This document shows, one piece after another, positions 49,598 through 58,084 of a stretch of 64,000 bases of DNA. This DNA comes from JAIFWN01 sp040389345 (GTDB lineage: Bacteria; Patescibacteriota; Minisyncoccia; Phycocordibacterales; Zambryskibacteraceae): the NCBI GenBank assembly GCA_040389345.1, contig JAZKAE010000009.1, positions 4,322-68,321 of the forward strand, given 5' to 3'. Position 1 is the first letter of the stretch. Every line of letters begins with the position of its first letter. Below the pieces are notes generated by a model. That model was given only the letters and a program-made list of their open reading frames with translations, ran no database searches and was not told the origin of the DNA. Both the position numbers and the translations under genes were made by a program.

Positions 49598-52500
49598 ATG
49601 ATCTTTAGTACATTCAAAAAGAAAGTTGATGATACTCAGAGAGTGAAGGTGTTCGCAAGGTTCTGTGCTGTGCTTTTCTTTGTCTTTCTAATGGTTTTTA
49701 GTGTGGGGAAGGCCCGAGTGTACGCCACGATTTCTTCCACGCCAGTCCACCAATATACAGGGGCGTCCATATCAGGTTCAAGTCTTTATTCAATCACCCT
49801 TACTTCGACACCAGCACAAGACAACACGCTTATCTTTGTTCAAGCTGGAGGTGATGCCGTGAATCACCATGCTTACAGCTTAGTCCAAACCGGAGTGATC
49901 TGGGCCAAAGCTACTTCATCGATAATATCGGGCCAAGATATCTGGTACGGAAAGGTGGGAGCCTCAGCAGGCACTATTTTGGACATCACGCTGGTTGGAT
50001 CACCTGCGACGGTAGCGGTGAGCAACTTATCCGAATGGAGCGGGATATCACCCGTGCCTTTGGACCAAACCGGATTGAACAGTGGGACCAGCGCTACTCC
50101 ATCCACAGCAACCATCACTCCTCAGTCCGGTGCAGATGTATTGATCATCGGAGTGGCGCGTAAAGGAGGTACGGGGACTGTGAGCTCTCCTTTTACGGCT
50201 CTCAGTACTTCTGACGGTTCTTTTTCTCCTAGCTACCGAGTGGTGACAAGCGCGTCGGGTTCTTATGCTGGCAACTGGACCTGGACCTCAAGCGGTGGGT
50301 GGAGCTCGACTGTTGCTGACTTCCTGGCTCAGATCGTAGATACGAACACCCCGAGTGTCCCGTCCAGTCTCAGTGGTACGGCTTTTTCTCCATCTCGGGT
50401 CGATCTTTCATGGGCCTCATCGACTGATAACCAAGCTGTAGACCATTATACTTTGTATCGATGCAGCGGCTCGAGTTGTTCACCAACTTCGGCTCTGGCT
50501 TCTACAACCGTACTTTCATATTCGGACACAACCTTGTCACAAGGTATTACATACGGGTATTCGGTCACTGCTACCGACTTGCAGTCAAATGAGTCTTCCA
50601 AGTCTTCGGTCGTCTATGTCACCACTCCTTCAAGCGATACGCTGCCTCCTGTTCTTTCAAACGGCGCTCCCATAGGCACTGTGACGGTTAATCCCCTGAA
50701 CACTACTCTGTCCGTAACTACCGATGAAAACGCCACCTGTAAATACAGTACGTCCTCCGGGGTGGCTTACGCCTCTATAGCAAATACCTTTAATACGACC
50801 GGTGGTACATCTCATTCTCAATCATTGACAGGACTTTCTGTTGGATCAAACACATATTATGTGAGGTGTAGTGATTCATCTGGGAACGCCAATGCATCCG
50901 ATTACACCATTACTTTTACTATGGCCTTGGCGGATATCACCGCTCCAGCAGTGAATATTACTGCTCCGACCCTCGGTAGCACTGTTTCTAACACGCTGAC
51001 CTTTACTGCTAGCGCATCCGACAACATCGGTGTAGTAGGTTTGAAATTCATGCTTGATGGAATTAATTTTGGCACTGAGCGTACCGGATCCGGCATCACC
51101 TCTTCTTCTACAAGTTGGAGTTCGTCAGGGCAAACCTCAGACGGCGTGCATTCTTTGATCGCTGTAGCGAGAGATGCTGCTGGAAATTATGCCACCTCTT
51201 CAGCGGTGACCTTTACAATCAATAACTCAAGCAACTGGAAATTTAAAACCGTTGTCTATAACGGCGCTACATATAATTTTTCTGTTTTTGTTCCGCCTGC
51301 ATATGCCACATCGACCACCACGTGGCCGATCATCCTTTCGTTGCCAGGCCAAGCTTCTTTCCCGTTCCCCGACAACGATGGGTATTCTCAAACACGTTTG
51401 GACTTTGGTGAATACACAGTTCGTGGAGCAGAGAGTACATTCCCGGCGATCGTGGTCATTCCTCAGTATGTAAACACTCCTGGGCTTTCTACTAATGATT
51501 CATATGTGTTTGAAAGGAATCTGGGTATGGCGGCCTTTAATCAAGAATTGGCCGAATACAATGTTGACACCAACAGAATATATTTGGAGGGCTCTTCTTT
51601 CGGAGGTCTCAGAGCGTGGGGTGTTTTGTATAATAATCCAAATCTTTTTGCTGCAGCCGTGACTCTTTCTGGTGGAAACAGCGTGCCCTTTGAAATAACC
51701 GGTAACACGGGCGATAGTCTTGCTAGCACCAACACTCTTACTGCTGCACGTTTGATGAATCTTCCTGTTTGGATGTTCCATTCAGCAGGAGATGGCCAGG
51801 TTTCTGTCCAATACGACAGAGATATGTATGCAGCTCTTCAGTCCGCAGGGTCTACAGTTGTTAATTATACCGAATACCCTGGATCCACTCACGGGCTTTG
51901 GTTCTCTCCGTACGGATTTAATGATCCTGCTATTACCACTCCCACGGCATTGAGTTGGCTCATGGCTCAGAGATTGATAGACACCACCGTCCCCACCGTC
52001 TCCATCACCGCACCTTCGAATAGTGCGACCGTCTCCGGTTCCTCTGTCACGGTCTCCGCCTCAGCCTCAGACAACATCGGAGTCTCAGGCGTTCAGTTCA
52101 AACTCGACGGCGCTCTCCTTGGATCTGAAGACACCACCTCTACATATGGCATCACCTGGGACAGCACCTCTGCGACAAACGGTTCACATACTCTGCTTGC
52201 TGTAGCCAGAGATGCAGCGGGTAATCGTGCCACCTCAACTGCTATTACAGTGACGGTTTCGAATACTGTTCCGGATGTGACCGCTCCAGTCGTTTCTTCT
52301 CCGCTTCCGTCCGGAACTCTAGACTCGGATACCACAAGCCTCAGTCTCTCTGTGATCACAGATGAAAGTGCCACCTGCAAATTCGGCACTACTTCAGGAG
52401 TGGCGTATGTTTCTATCTCTAATACTTTTGGTATCACTGGAGGCACCCTCCACTCAGAATCGTTGACCGGACTGGTCCCCGGTACTTATACATATTACGT

Positions 52501-53059
52501 GCGCTGTTCTGATGGGTCTTCTAATATAAACAGCTCTGATACGTCTATTAGTTTCGTGATCTCTCCCGCTTCAACTATTATAAATACTCCAATTACTTCT
52601 AGACCTCCTTCACGATCCGGAAGGGGAGACGTAGAGGCATTCAATCCACATCTCATCTCAGTGCCTGTAGGATCGATCTTATCCAAAAACGCCACTGACC
52701 TGATCTTTGAAAATAGGGCTCTTATTGTTGAGGCTGATTTGGCTGGTGTGTATGTGCCAGCTTTGATGCTTCAAACTTTGGGCGTTACTTCTACTAATTC
52801 AAAGCCTCTTGCAAAGCTCCGGATCGTGAGAGACTTAAAGCTGAATGCTATTGGTACCGATGTTCGCAGGCTCCAAGAATTTCTCATCGCCAGACACACC
52901 GGTCCTGCCTCAGAGGCCTTGGCCGAGCATCATTCTACTGCTATATTTGGTATCCTCACTCAAGCTGCTCTCGCAGAATTCCAAGCTTCGGTGGGTATAG
53001 AAGCTAGTGGATATTATGGTGAGGTAATAAATAATTATTTGGTGGCCCTTGATTATTAA
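49598..53059 (+). CDS. Secreted alpha/beta hydrolase on Ig/FN3 repeats with peptidoglycan-binding C-terminus
   Basis: The 1153-residue protein has a basic N-terminus and signal helix (FARFCAVLFFVFLMVFSVG, cut probably after VYA). An N-terminal beta domain follows, then an FN3 domain (about residues 250-345), Ig-like domains, an alpha/beta hydrolase (about residues 547-797) with nucleophile EGSSFGG (Ser about 664), an acidic AGDGQV and the His of GSTHG. Another Ig repeat and a PG_binding_1-like end (GTDVRRLQEFL; AEFQASVGIEASGYYG) complete it. The hydrolase resembles PHB-depolymerase or feruloyl-type esterases. Met 49598 gives the best signal peptide; longer frames to 49472 overlap a terminator. 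The substrate is unknown; a cell-wall-tethered esterase is inferred. Confidence 0.8.
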   Translation: MIFSTFKKKVDDTQRVKVFARFCAVLFFVFLMVFSVGKARVYATISSTPVHQYTGASISGSSLYSITLTSTPAQDNTLIFVQAGGDAVNHHAYSLVQTGVIWAKATSSIISGQDIWYGKVGASAGTILDITLVGSPATVAVSNLSEWSGISPVPLDQTGLNSGTSATPSTATITPQSGADVLIIGVARKGGTGTVSSPFTALSTSDGSFSPSYRVVTSASGSYAGNWTWTSSGGWSSTVADFLAQIVDTNTPSVPSSLSGTAFSPSRVDLSWASSTDNQAVDHYTLYRCSGSSCSPTSALASTTVLSYSDTTLSQGITYGYSVTATDLQSNESSKSSVVYVTTPSSDTLPPVLSNGAPIGTVTVNPLNTTLSVTTDENATCKYSTSSGVAYASIANTFNTTGGTSHSQSLTGLSVGSNTYYVRCSDSSGNANASDYTITFTMALADITAPAVNITAPTLGSTVSNTLTFTASASDNIGVVGLKFMLDGINFGTERTGSGITSSSTSWSSSGQTSDGVHSLIAVARDAAGNYATSSAVTFTINNSSNWKFKTVVYNGATYNFSVFVPPAYATSTTTWPIILSLPGQASFPFPDNDGYSQTRLDFGEYTVRGAESTFPAIVVIPQYVNTPGLSTNDSYVFERNLGMAAFNQELAEYNVDTNRIYLEGSSFGGLRAWGVLYNNPNLFAAAVTLSGGNSVPFEITGNTGDSLASTNTLTAARLMNLPVWMFHSAGDGQVSVQYDRDMYAALQSAGSTVVNYTEYPGSTHGLWFSPYGFNDPAITTPTALSWLMAQRLIDTTVPTVSITAPSNSATVSGSSVTVSASASDNIGVSGVQFKLDGALLGSEDTTSTYGITWDSTSATNGSHTLLAVARDAAGNRATSTAITVTVSNTVPDVTAPVVSSPLPSGTLDSDTTSLSLSVITDESATCKFGTTSGVAYVSISNTFGITGGTLHSESLTGLVPGTYTYYVRCSDGSSNINSSDTSISFVISPASTIINTPITSRPPSRSGRGDVEAFNPHLISVPVGSILSKNATDLIFENRALIVEADLAGVYVPALMLQTLGVTSTNSKPLAKLRIVRDLKLNAIGTDVRRLQEFLIARHTGPASEALAEHHSTAIFGILTQAALAEFQASVGIEASGYYGEVINNYLVALDY
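51985..52292 (+). repeat. Ig-like repeat DNA, copy 1
   Basis: This coding repeat contains VSGVQFKLDGALLGSEDTTS. Its second half (52148-52291) is identical at DNA level to the copies at 55866-56007 and 56460-56601 in the next gene. Confidence 0.85.
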
Positions 53060-53064
53060 ATTCT

Positions 53065-56000
53065 ATGAAATTATCTGCTCTCAATCGAATAAAATCTCAT
53101 ATTTTAATAAATGCCGTACTTTGTTTTGCCTTCGTGATTTCTTTGTTGCTTCCCGGAAGACTCTTGGCTACGACCACAACGTATAATTTTAACTCTGACA
53201 CAGTAGGACAATCACCCGCGAATGTTACTGCGTCCGCAGGAACTTTTGAAGTGGCGAACCATGGAGTCCTAGGCCAATCCATGAGAGCTCTTACTGTTAA
53301 TGGGACGAATCTTGCGAGTGCGTTCATGGATAACTTTACTCTTACCACCAATTATTCGGTGATATGGAAACAAGCATATGACAGTACCGGAGGAAGAAAC
53401 GGCTTTCTCTTGCGAAGCCAGAGTGCTAACTCGGCCGTAGTGGGGGCCAAGCAAGGATACTATTTCAATGTGAATGATTCAGGCTCGGCTGTAGCTCCAA
53501 ATACGGCGCGCATTTATGCATACTTGTCCGGCACGATCACAGTCCTTCAATCTACCGCTTTGACCTCAGCTACGCCTCGATGGTTCAAGGCTACTGTTTC
53601 CGGAAGCACCCTCAGTTTCTTTTATTCTGATGATGGGACTAACTATACTCAGATCGGTACAGATGTTACTGACTCCACTTATTCGAGCGGCATCTCTGTG
53701 CAGTATTTGGTGAACGGCACTCCAGGAAGTGATTATGTTGATGATGTTATCCAGACCGACGGAGCCACAGATGTCACCGCCCCCACCGCACCCACATCTC
53801 TCACCGGCACCGTGTCATCAAGCCAAGTGGCTCTTACGTGGGCCTCATCTACTGATGCGGTCGGGGTTACCGCCTACAAGGTCTACCAATGCACCGGCGC
53901 TTCTTGTTCTCCTACAACATTTGTCGCCACCTCTACCTCTCTTGGCTATACCGCTACTTCACTCTCGGCTAGCACTCAATACGGCTTTGCAGTCTCTGCA
54001 GTAGACGCCGCCTTCAACGAATCTTCTAAATCTTCTACGTTTGCGACAACAACTTTGGCTACCCCAAGCACCATTACTATTACTACGCCAAAGGCGTATC
54101 AAGTTTTGCAGAGAAACGGCAGTAGTCAGGCAAATATTGCTATTACAGGAACCTATACAGGATCTCCAACGGCTATCGAAGCCAGTTGGAACGGGGGAGC
54201 GTACTCGACCATTTCGGCTTCGCCATCCGGAGGTACGTATTCAGGAACTCTTTCTAACCAAACCGCCGGGCAGGGAACTTTGACCGTGCGTTTTACCAAT
54301 ACCACAAGTACTTCTGCTTCTGCTTCGTATGTAGGCATTGGAGACATCTATGTGGTGGCTGGACAAAGCAATGCGAGCGGTCGAGGTATAAACAACAATT
54401 CATATTCTCACGCGACCTTGAAGGCGACAATGTTTAAAAATGATGATACGTGGGCCGAACTTGCAGATCCATTGGATAGTAATACTGGACAAATTGACTC
54501 CGTCTCAAGTGACAGCTTTGCTCAAATGGGTACTGCGTATCCTCTGATCGCTACCAGTATTATGGCTGATCAGAGCGTGCCTGTGGCTTTCCTGCCTGCG
54601 GCCAAAGGGGGATCGGCAATGAGCGAATGGTCCCGAAGCACAGCCACCACCACTCTGTATGGTTCTATGTATCGAAGGATCAACGCGATCGGAGGTTCTG
54701 TGAAAGGTATTTTATGGTATCAAGGAGAAAGTGATGCTGACCACGGAGTTGATCATGGGTCAGGACTAGCTGCGACCCGTGCCAATTATCTTTCTGATCT
54801 GACGACGCTTGCAAATAATGTGAACTCTGACTTTGGCGCAAAGCTTGTAGTAACTCAGCTTGCCTACAGCGGCGTACCTCCACACGTCACTTATCTTGAT
54901 GATGTACGCCTTGCTCAAAAAGATGCATGGGATGCAGGGGGCAATGTGTTGGCTGGGCCAGCCTTCCCGGATGTTAACCTGAACAACAGTTCTGGAGAAG
55001 ATGGAACACACTTCAAATCAGACGCCGATCAACTGATTCAAGCGAACCGATTGTGGGCAGCTATCAAAAAAGATTTTTATAGTGGGACAGATGGTCGAGG
55101 CCCAAGACTCGTTTCTACAAACTGGGGGACTAGCCGGTCACAGATCGTTCTGACCTTTACTGATGAGACCCTGCCTCTGGTGACGTCTTCTTCGATCGGG
55201 GGGTTTGCAGTGACCGACAGTGTAGGCTCAAAGACCATCTCTTCAGCTGCGGCATCTGGCAGTACAGTGACCTTGACCTTGTCGAGCGCGGCCACGGGCG
55301 CAACGACAGTCTCCTATGCTATTCAAAATACGGGGCTTGGAGTAACCCTTCCAACTGATTCAAGCTCTTTGAATCTTCCTGCAGAAGTATTTCAAAATGA
55401 ATCCGTGACTGATGGTACCGCGCCTACAGTCTCGATCACTGCTCCATCAAATAGTGCGACCGTCTCAGGGTCTTCCGTCACGGTCTCCGCTTCTGCCTCA
55501 GATAACATCGGAGTCTCAGGCGTTCAGTTCAAACTGGATGGAGCACTTCTCGGTGCAGAGGATACTACGTCGACCTATGGCATCACCTGGGACAGCACCT
55601 CTGCGACAAACGGTTCACATACACTCTTAGCTGTGGCCCGAGATGCCGCAGGGAACATCGCTACTTCTTCTGCAATTACCGTCACTGTTTCAAATTCTGA
55701 TGTGACTTCTCCTTCTGTTTCTATCACCGCACCTGCAGACGGAGCCACCGTCTCCGGTTCATCAGTAACCGTCTCAGCTTCTGCCTCAGATAACATCGGA
55801 GTCTCAGGCGTTCAGTTCAAACTGGATGGAGCACTTCTCGGTGCAGAGGATACTACGTCGACCTATGGCATCACCTGGGACAGCACCTCTGCGACAAACG
55901 GTTCACATACTCTGCTTGCTGTAGCCAGAGATGCAGCGGGTAATCGTGCCACCTCAACTGCTATTACAGTGACGGTTTCGAATACTGTTCCGGATGTGAC

Positions 56001-57660
56001 CGCTCCCACTGCTCCTACTAGCCTGACTGGCACAGGGGTCTCTACTTCACAAGCGGTCCTTACTTGGGCTTCCTCGACTGATGCTGTCGGAGTGACGGCT
56101 TATCATGTATATAGGTGTACAGGTGCTTCTTGTTCTCCTACTACGCTCCTTGCGACCACAACGGTTTTGACCTACACAGATTCATCTCTTTCAGCCTCTA
56201 CTGTATACGGCTTCGCTGTGTCAGCTTTGGATGCTGCTTTCAATGAATCCACCAAATCTTCTACGTTTGCGACAACGACCCTGACGGCTCCCGACACCAC
56301 CGCTCCCACAGTCTCCATCACCGCACCTTTGAATAGTGCGACTGTCTCCGGTTCATCAGTAACCGTCTCAGCTTCTGCCTCAGATAACATCGGAGTCTCA
56401 GGCGTTCAGTTCAAACTGGATGGAGCACTTCTCGGTGCAGAGGATACTACGTCGACCTATGGCATCACCTGGGACAGCACCTCTGCGACAAACGGTTCAC
56501 ATACTCTGCTTGCTGTAGCCAGAGATGCAGCGGGTAATCGTGCCACCTCAACTGCTATTACAGTGACGGTTTCGAATACTGTTCCGGATGTGACCGCTCC
56601 TTCGGTTTCTATTACTGCCCCAGCAGACACAGCTACAGTCTCAGGAGCATCAGTGACAGTCTCTGCCACGGCCTCTGATAACGTCGCGGTGTCTGGAGTG
56701 CAGTTCAAGCTCGACGGCGCTCTCCTCGGTTCTGAAGACACCACTTCAACGTATGGGGTTACGTGGGATTCGACCTCGATAGCGAACGGGTCTCACACCC
56801 TGCTCGCCGTAGCTCGAGATTCATCTGGAAACCTAGCTACTTCAACCGCGATCACCGTGACGGTTTCAAATGTGCCAGATACTACAGCTCCAGTTGTTCT
56901 CATGACTACTCCTGGAGATGGAGTGACCGTTTCTGGAGCAGCAGTCTCAGTCACCGCATCGGCCTCTGACAATGTCCTTGTAAGCGGGGTCCAGTTCCAG
57001 ATTGATGGTGCGAATCTAGGAGCAGAGGACACAACTTCTCCTTACGGTATCCAATGGGATTCAACATTGGTTTCTAATGGAAACTATGTACTGACCGCTT
57101 TGGCCCGGGATGCGGCAGGAAATTACGCCACTTCCAGTTCGATCACCGTCACTGTATCAAATAACTATTCTCGACCTGGTAATTCAAGAGGTGGAGGGGG
57201 TGGAGGAAGTTATCGCCCTGCTTCACCAGTGCCTGCTCCTGCTGTAGCATCGCCGCTTACCCGATATCCAAAAGACTTTGTGGACTTTATTACTGCGTAT
57301 AAAAGCTTCTATAACCAAGTGCATGCTCTAGGGATACCCTTGCCCAAAGAAGTGCTCGACGTCTTGTCTTATTTGGATAGCCCATCTTCGATCGGCGTGG
57401 GGGCTTCCTTCCGGCTCTCTCTGTCTCCTGATCTGACCTTGGGATCCAAGGGTCCGGTAGTGATCGAGCTCCAGAAGCTTTTGATCTCTCAAAACAAGGG
57501 ATTTTCTGCTCTGGCTCTTTCAGCCGCTGGGGCCACAGGGTTCTTCGGTCCAGTGACGAGGAGCGCGCTTGCAGAATTCCAAGCTAGTGCGGGGATTGTG
57601 CCGGCTTCGGGATATTTTGGACCTCTTACTAAAGCCCACCTTGCTCAAATGGGACTCTAA
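53065..57660 (+). CDS. Giant secreted SGNH sialate O-acetylesterase-like protein with Ig repeats and peptidoglycan-binding C-terminus
   Basis: The 1531-residue protein has a signal peptide (about residues 1-36), a LamG-like domain (37-230), an FN3 domain (237-330), a small beta domain, and an SGNH/SASA esterase domain with GQSNASGRG (Ser about 434), WYQGESDA (about 551) and DGTHF (about 647). There follow five Ig-like repeats and another FN3, a Gly-rich linker (RGGGGGGSY) and a C-terminal PG-binding domain (GSKGPVVIELQKLL; GFFGPVTRSALAEFQ). Family members remove acetyl groups from sialic acids or other glycans. It starts 6 bp after the preceding gene and is likely co-expressed with it. Confidence 0.85.
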   Translation: MKLSALNRIKSHILINAVLCFAFVISLLLPGRLLATTTTYNFNSDTVGQSPANVTASAGTFEVANHGVLGQSMRALTVNGTNLASAFMDNFTLTTNYSVIWKQAYDSTGGRNGFLLRSQSANSAVVGAKQGYYFNVNDSGSAVAPNTARIYAYLSGTITVLQSTALTSATPRWFKATVSGSTLSFFYSDDGTNYTQIGTDVTDSTYSSGISVQYLVNGTPGSDYVDDVIQTDGATDVTAPTAPTSLTGTVSSSQVALTWASSTDAVGVTAYKVYQCTGASCSPTTFVATSTSLGYTATSLSASTQYGFAVSAVDAAFNESSKSSTFATTTLATPSTITITTPKAYQVLQRNGSSQANIAITGTYTGSPTAIEASWNGGAYSTISASPSGGTYSGTLSNQTAGQGTLTVRFTNTTSTSASASYVGIGDIYVVAGQSNASGRGINNNSYSHATLKATMFKNDDTWAELADPLDSNTGQIDSVSSDSFAQMGTAYPLIATSIMADQSVPVAFLPAAKGGSAMSEWSRSTATTTLYGSMYRRINAIGGSVKGILWYQGESDADHGVDHGSGLAATRANYLSDLTTLANNVNSDFGAKLVVTQLAYSGVPPHVTYLDDVRLAQKDAWDAGGNVLAGPAFPDVNLNNSSGEDGTHFKSDADQLIQANRLWAAIKKDFYSGTDGRGPRLVSTNWGTSRSQIVLTFTDETLPLVTSSSIGGFAVTDSVGSKTISSAAASGSTVTLTLSSAATGATTVSYAIQNTGLGVTLPTDSSSLNLPAEVFQNESVTDGTAPTVSITAPSNSATVSGSSVTVSASASDNIGVSGVQFKLDGALLGAEDTTSTYGITWDSTSATNGSHTLLAVARDAAGNIATSSAITVTVSNSDVTSPSVSITAPADGATVSGSSVTVSASASDNIGVSGVQFKLDGALLGAEDTTSTYGITWDSTSATNGSHTLLAVARDAAGNRATSTAITVTVSNTVPDVTAPTAPTSLTGTGVSTSQAVLTWASSTDAVGVTAYHVYRCTGASCSPTTLLATTTVLTYTDSSLSASTVYGFAVSALDAAFNESTKSSTFATTTLTAPDTTAPTVSITAPLNSATVSGSSVTVSASASDNIGVSGVQFKLDGALLGAEDTTSTYGITWDSTSATNGSHTLLAVARDAAGNRATSTAITVTVSNTVPDVTAPSVSITAPADTATVSGASVTVSATASDNVAVSGVQFKLDGALLGSEDTTSTYGVTWDSTSIANGSHTLLAVARDSSGNLATSTAITVTVSNVPDTTAPVVLMTTPGDGVTVSGAAVSVTASASDNVLVSGVQFQIDGANLGAEDTTSPYGIQWDSTLVSNGNYVLTALARDAAGNYATSSSITVTVSNNYSRPGNSRGGGGGGSYRPASPVPAPAVASPLTRYPKDFVDFITAYKSFYNQVHALGIPLPKEVLDVLSYLDSPSSIGVGASFRLSLSPDLTLGSKGPVVIELQKLLISQNKGFSALALSAAGATGFFGPVTRSALAEFQASAGIVPASGYFGPLTKAHLAQMGL
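55425..56602 (+). repeat. Ig-like repeat DNA, copies 2-4
   Basis: Three copies (about 55430-55690, 55712-56007 and 56300-56602) are near identical. Copies 3 and 4 match exactly over about 250 bp, although an FN3 domain separates them. Two further diverged copies occupy 56600-56870 and 56880-57160. Exact identity means recent duplication or gene conversion, and copy number may be misassembled. Confidence 0.85.
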
Positions 57661-57662
57661 AC

Positions 57663-57694
57663 AAAAAAACCGCCCATGGGCGGTTTTTTTGTTT
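57663..57694 (+). terminator. Terminator after the surface protein pair
   Basis: AAAACCGCCC and GGGCGGTTTT arms with ATG between, followed by TTTGTTT. Confidence 0.9.
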
Positions 57695-57712
57695 GCTCTT
57701 ATCAGAACCAGA

Positions 57713-57913
57713 TTACATCTGGCCGTTGGCCATACAGTTCTTGCAGTATGACTTGTGGGTGAAAGCTTCGTAGAGAGCTGAGAGTCCGACGAGGATATAG
57801 ATGATCATCGAGACAGTGGCTGGCAAGTAGTTGCCGATGCCATAGTGGAAAGCCTCGAGGAGCCAGTTCAAACCTCCGATAATGAGAAGCACGAATGCGA
57901 TCTTGTGAAGCAT
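57713..57913 (-). CDS. DUF378 family small membrane protein
   Basis: The 66-residue protein shows IAFVLLIIGGLNWLLEAF and YILVGLSALYEAFTH, the two-helix pattern of DUF378 (YuzA-like) proteins, with a C-terminal CKNC. Function is unknown. The upstream sequence is AT-rich without an SD. Confidence 0.85.
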   Translation of the reverse strand: MLHKIAFVLLIIGGLNWLLEAFHYGIGNYLPATVSMIIYILVGLSALYEAFTHKSYCKNCMANGQM

Positions 57914-57979
57914 TTTGGTTTTATTATTAATAACCTGTATCTAGTATATACAAGCTCATCAATAAGTGGAACAGGATAG

Positions 57980-58053
57980 TCCGCCCTCATGGATTCGAAC
58001 CATGGACCCCAGAGGTATAAGCTCTGTGCTCTAACCAACTGAGCTAAGGGCGG
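57980..58053 (-). tRNA. tRNA-Ile with UAU anticodon
   Basis: The 74-nt minus-strand gene folds with acceptor CCGCCCT/AGGGCGG, D-arm AGCTCAGTTGGTTAGAGC, anticodon stem CAGAG/CTCTG with loop CTTATAC (anticodon TAT) and T-arm GGTTCGAATCC. CCA is not encoded. It would read AUA directly, instead of the usual lysidine-modified CAU tRNA. Confidence 0.9.
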
Positions 58054-58084
58054 GAATAGAGGAATAGTAGCGTAAATGTGCCGC

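Noticed and set aside
55425..57160. Regularly repeated DNA as a possible CRISPR array or minisatellite
   Set aside because: The repeats are about 280-300 bp, in frame and encode Ig-like domains; there are no short repeats with unique spacers and no cas genes.
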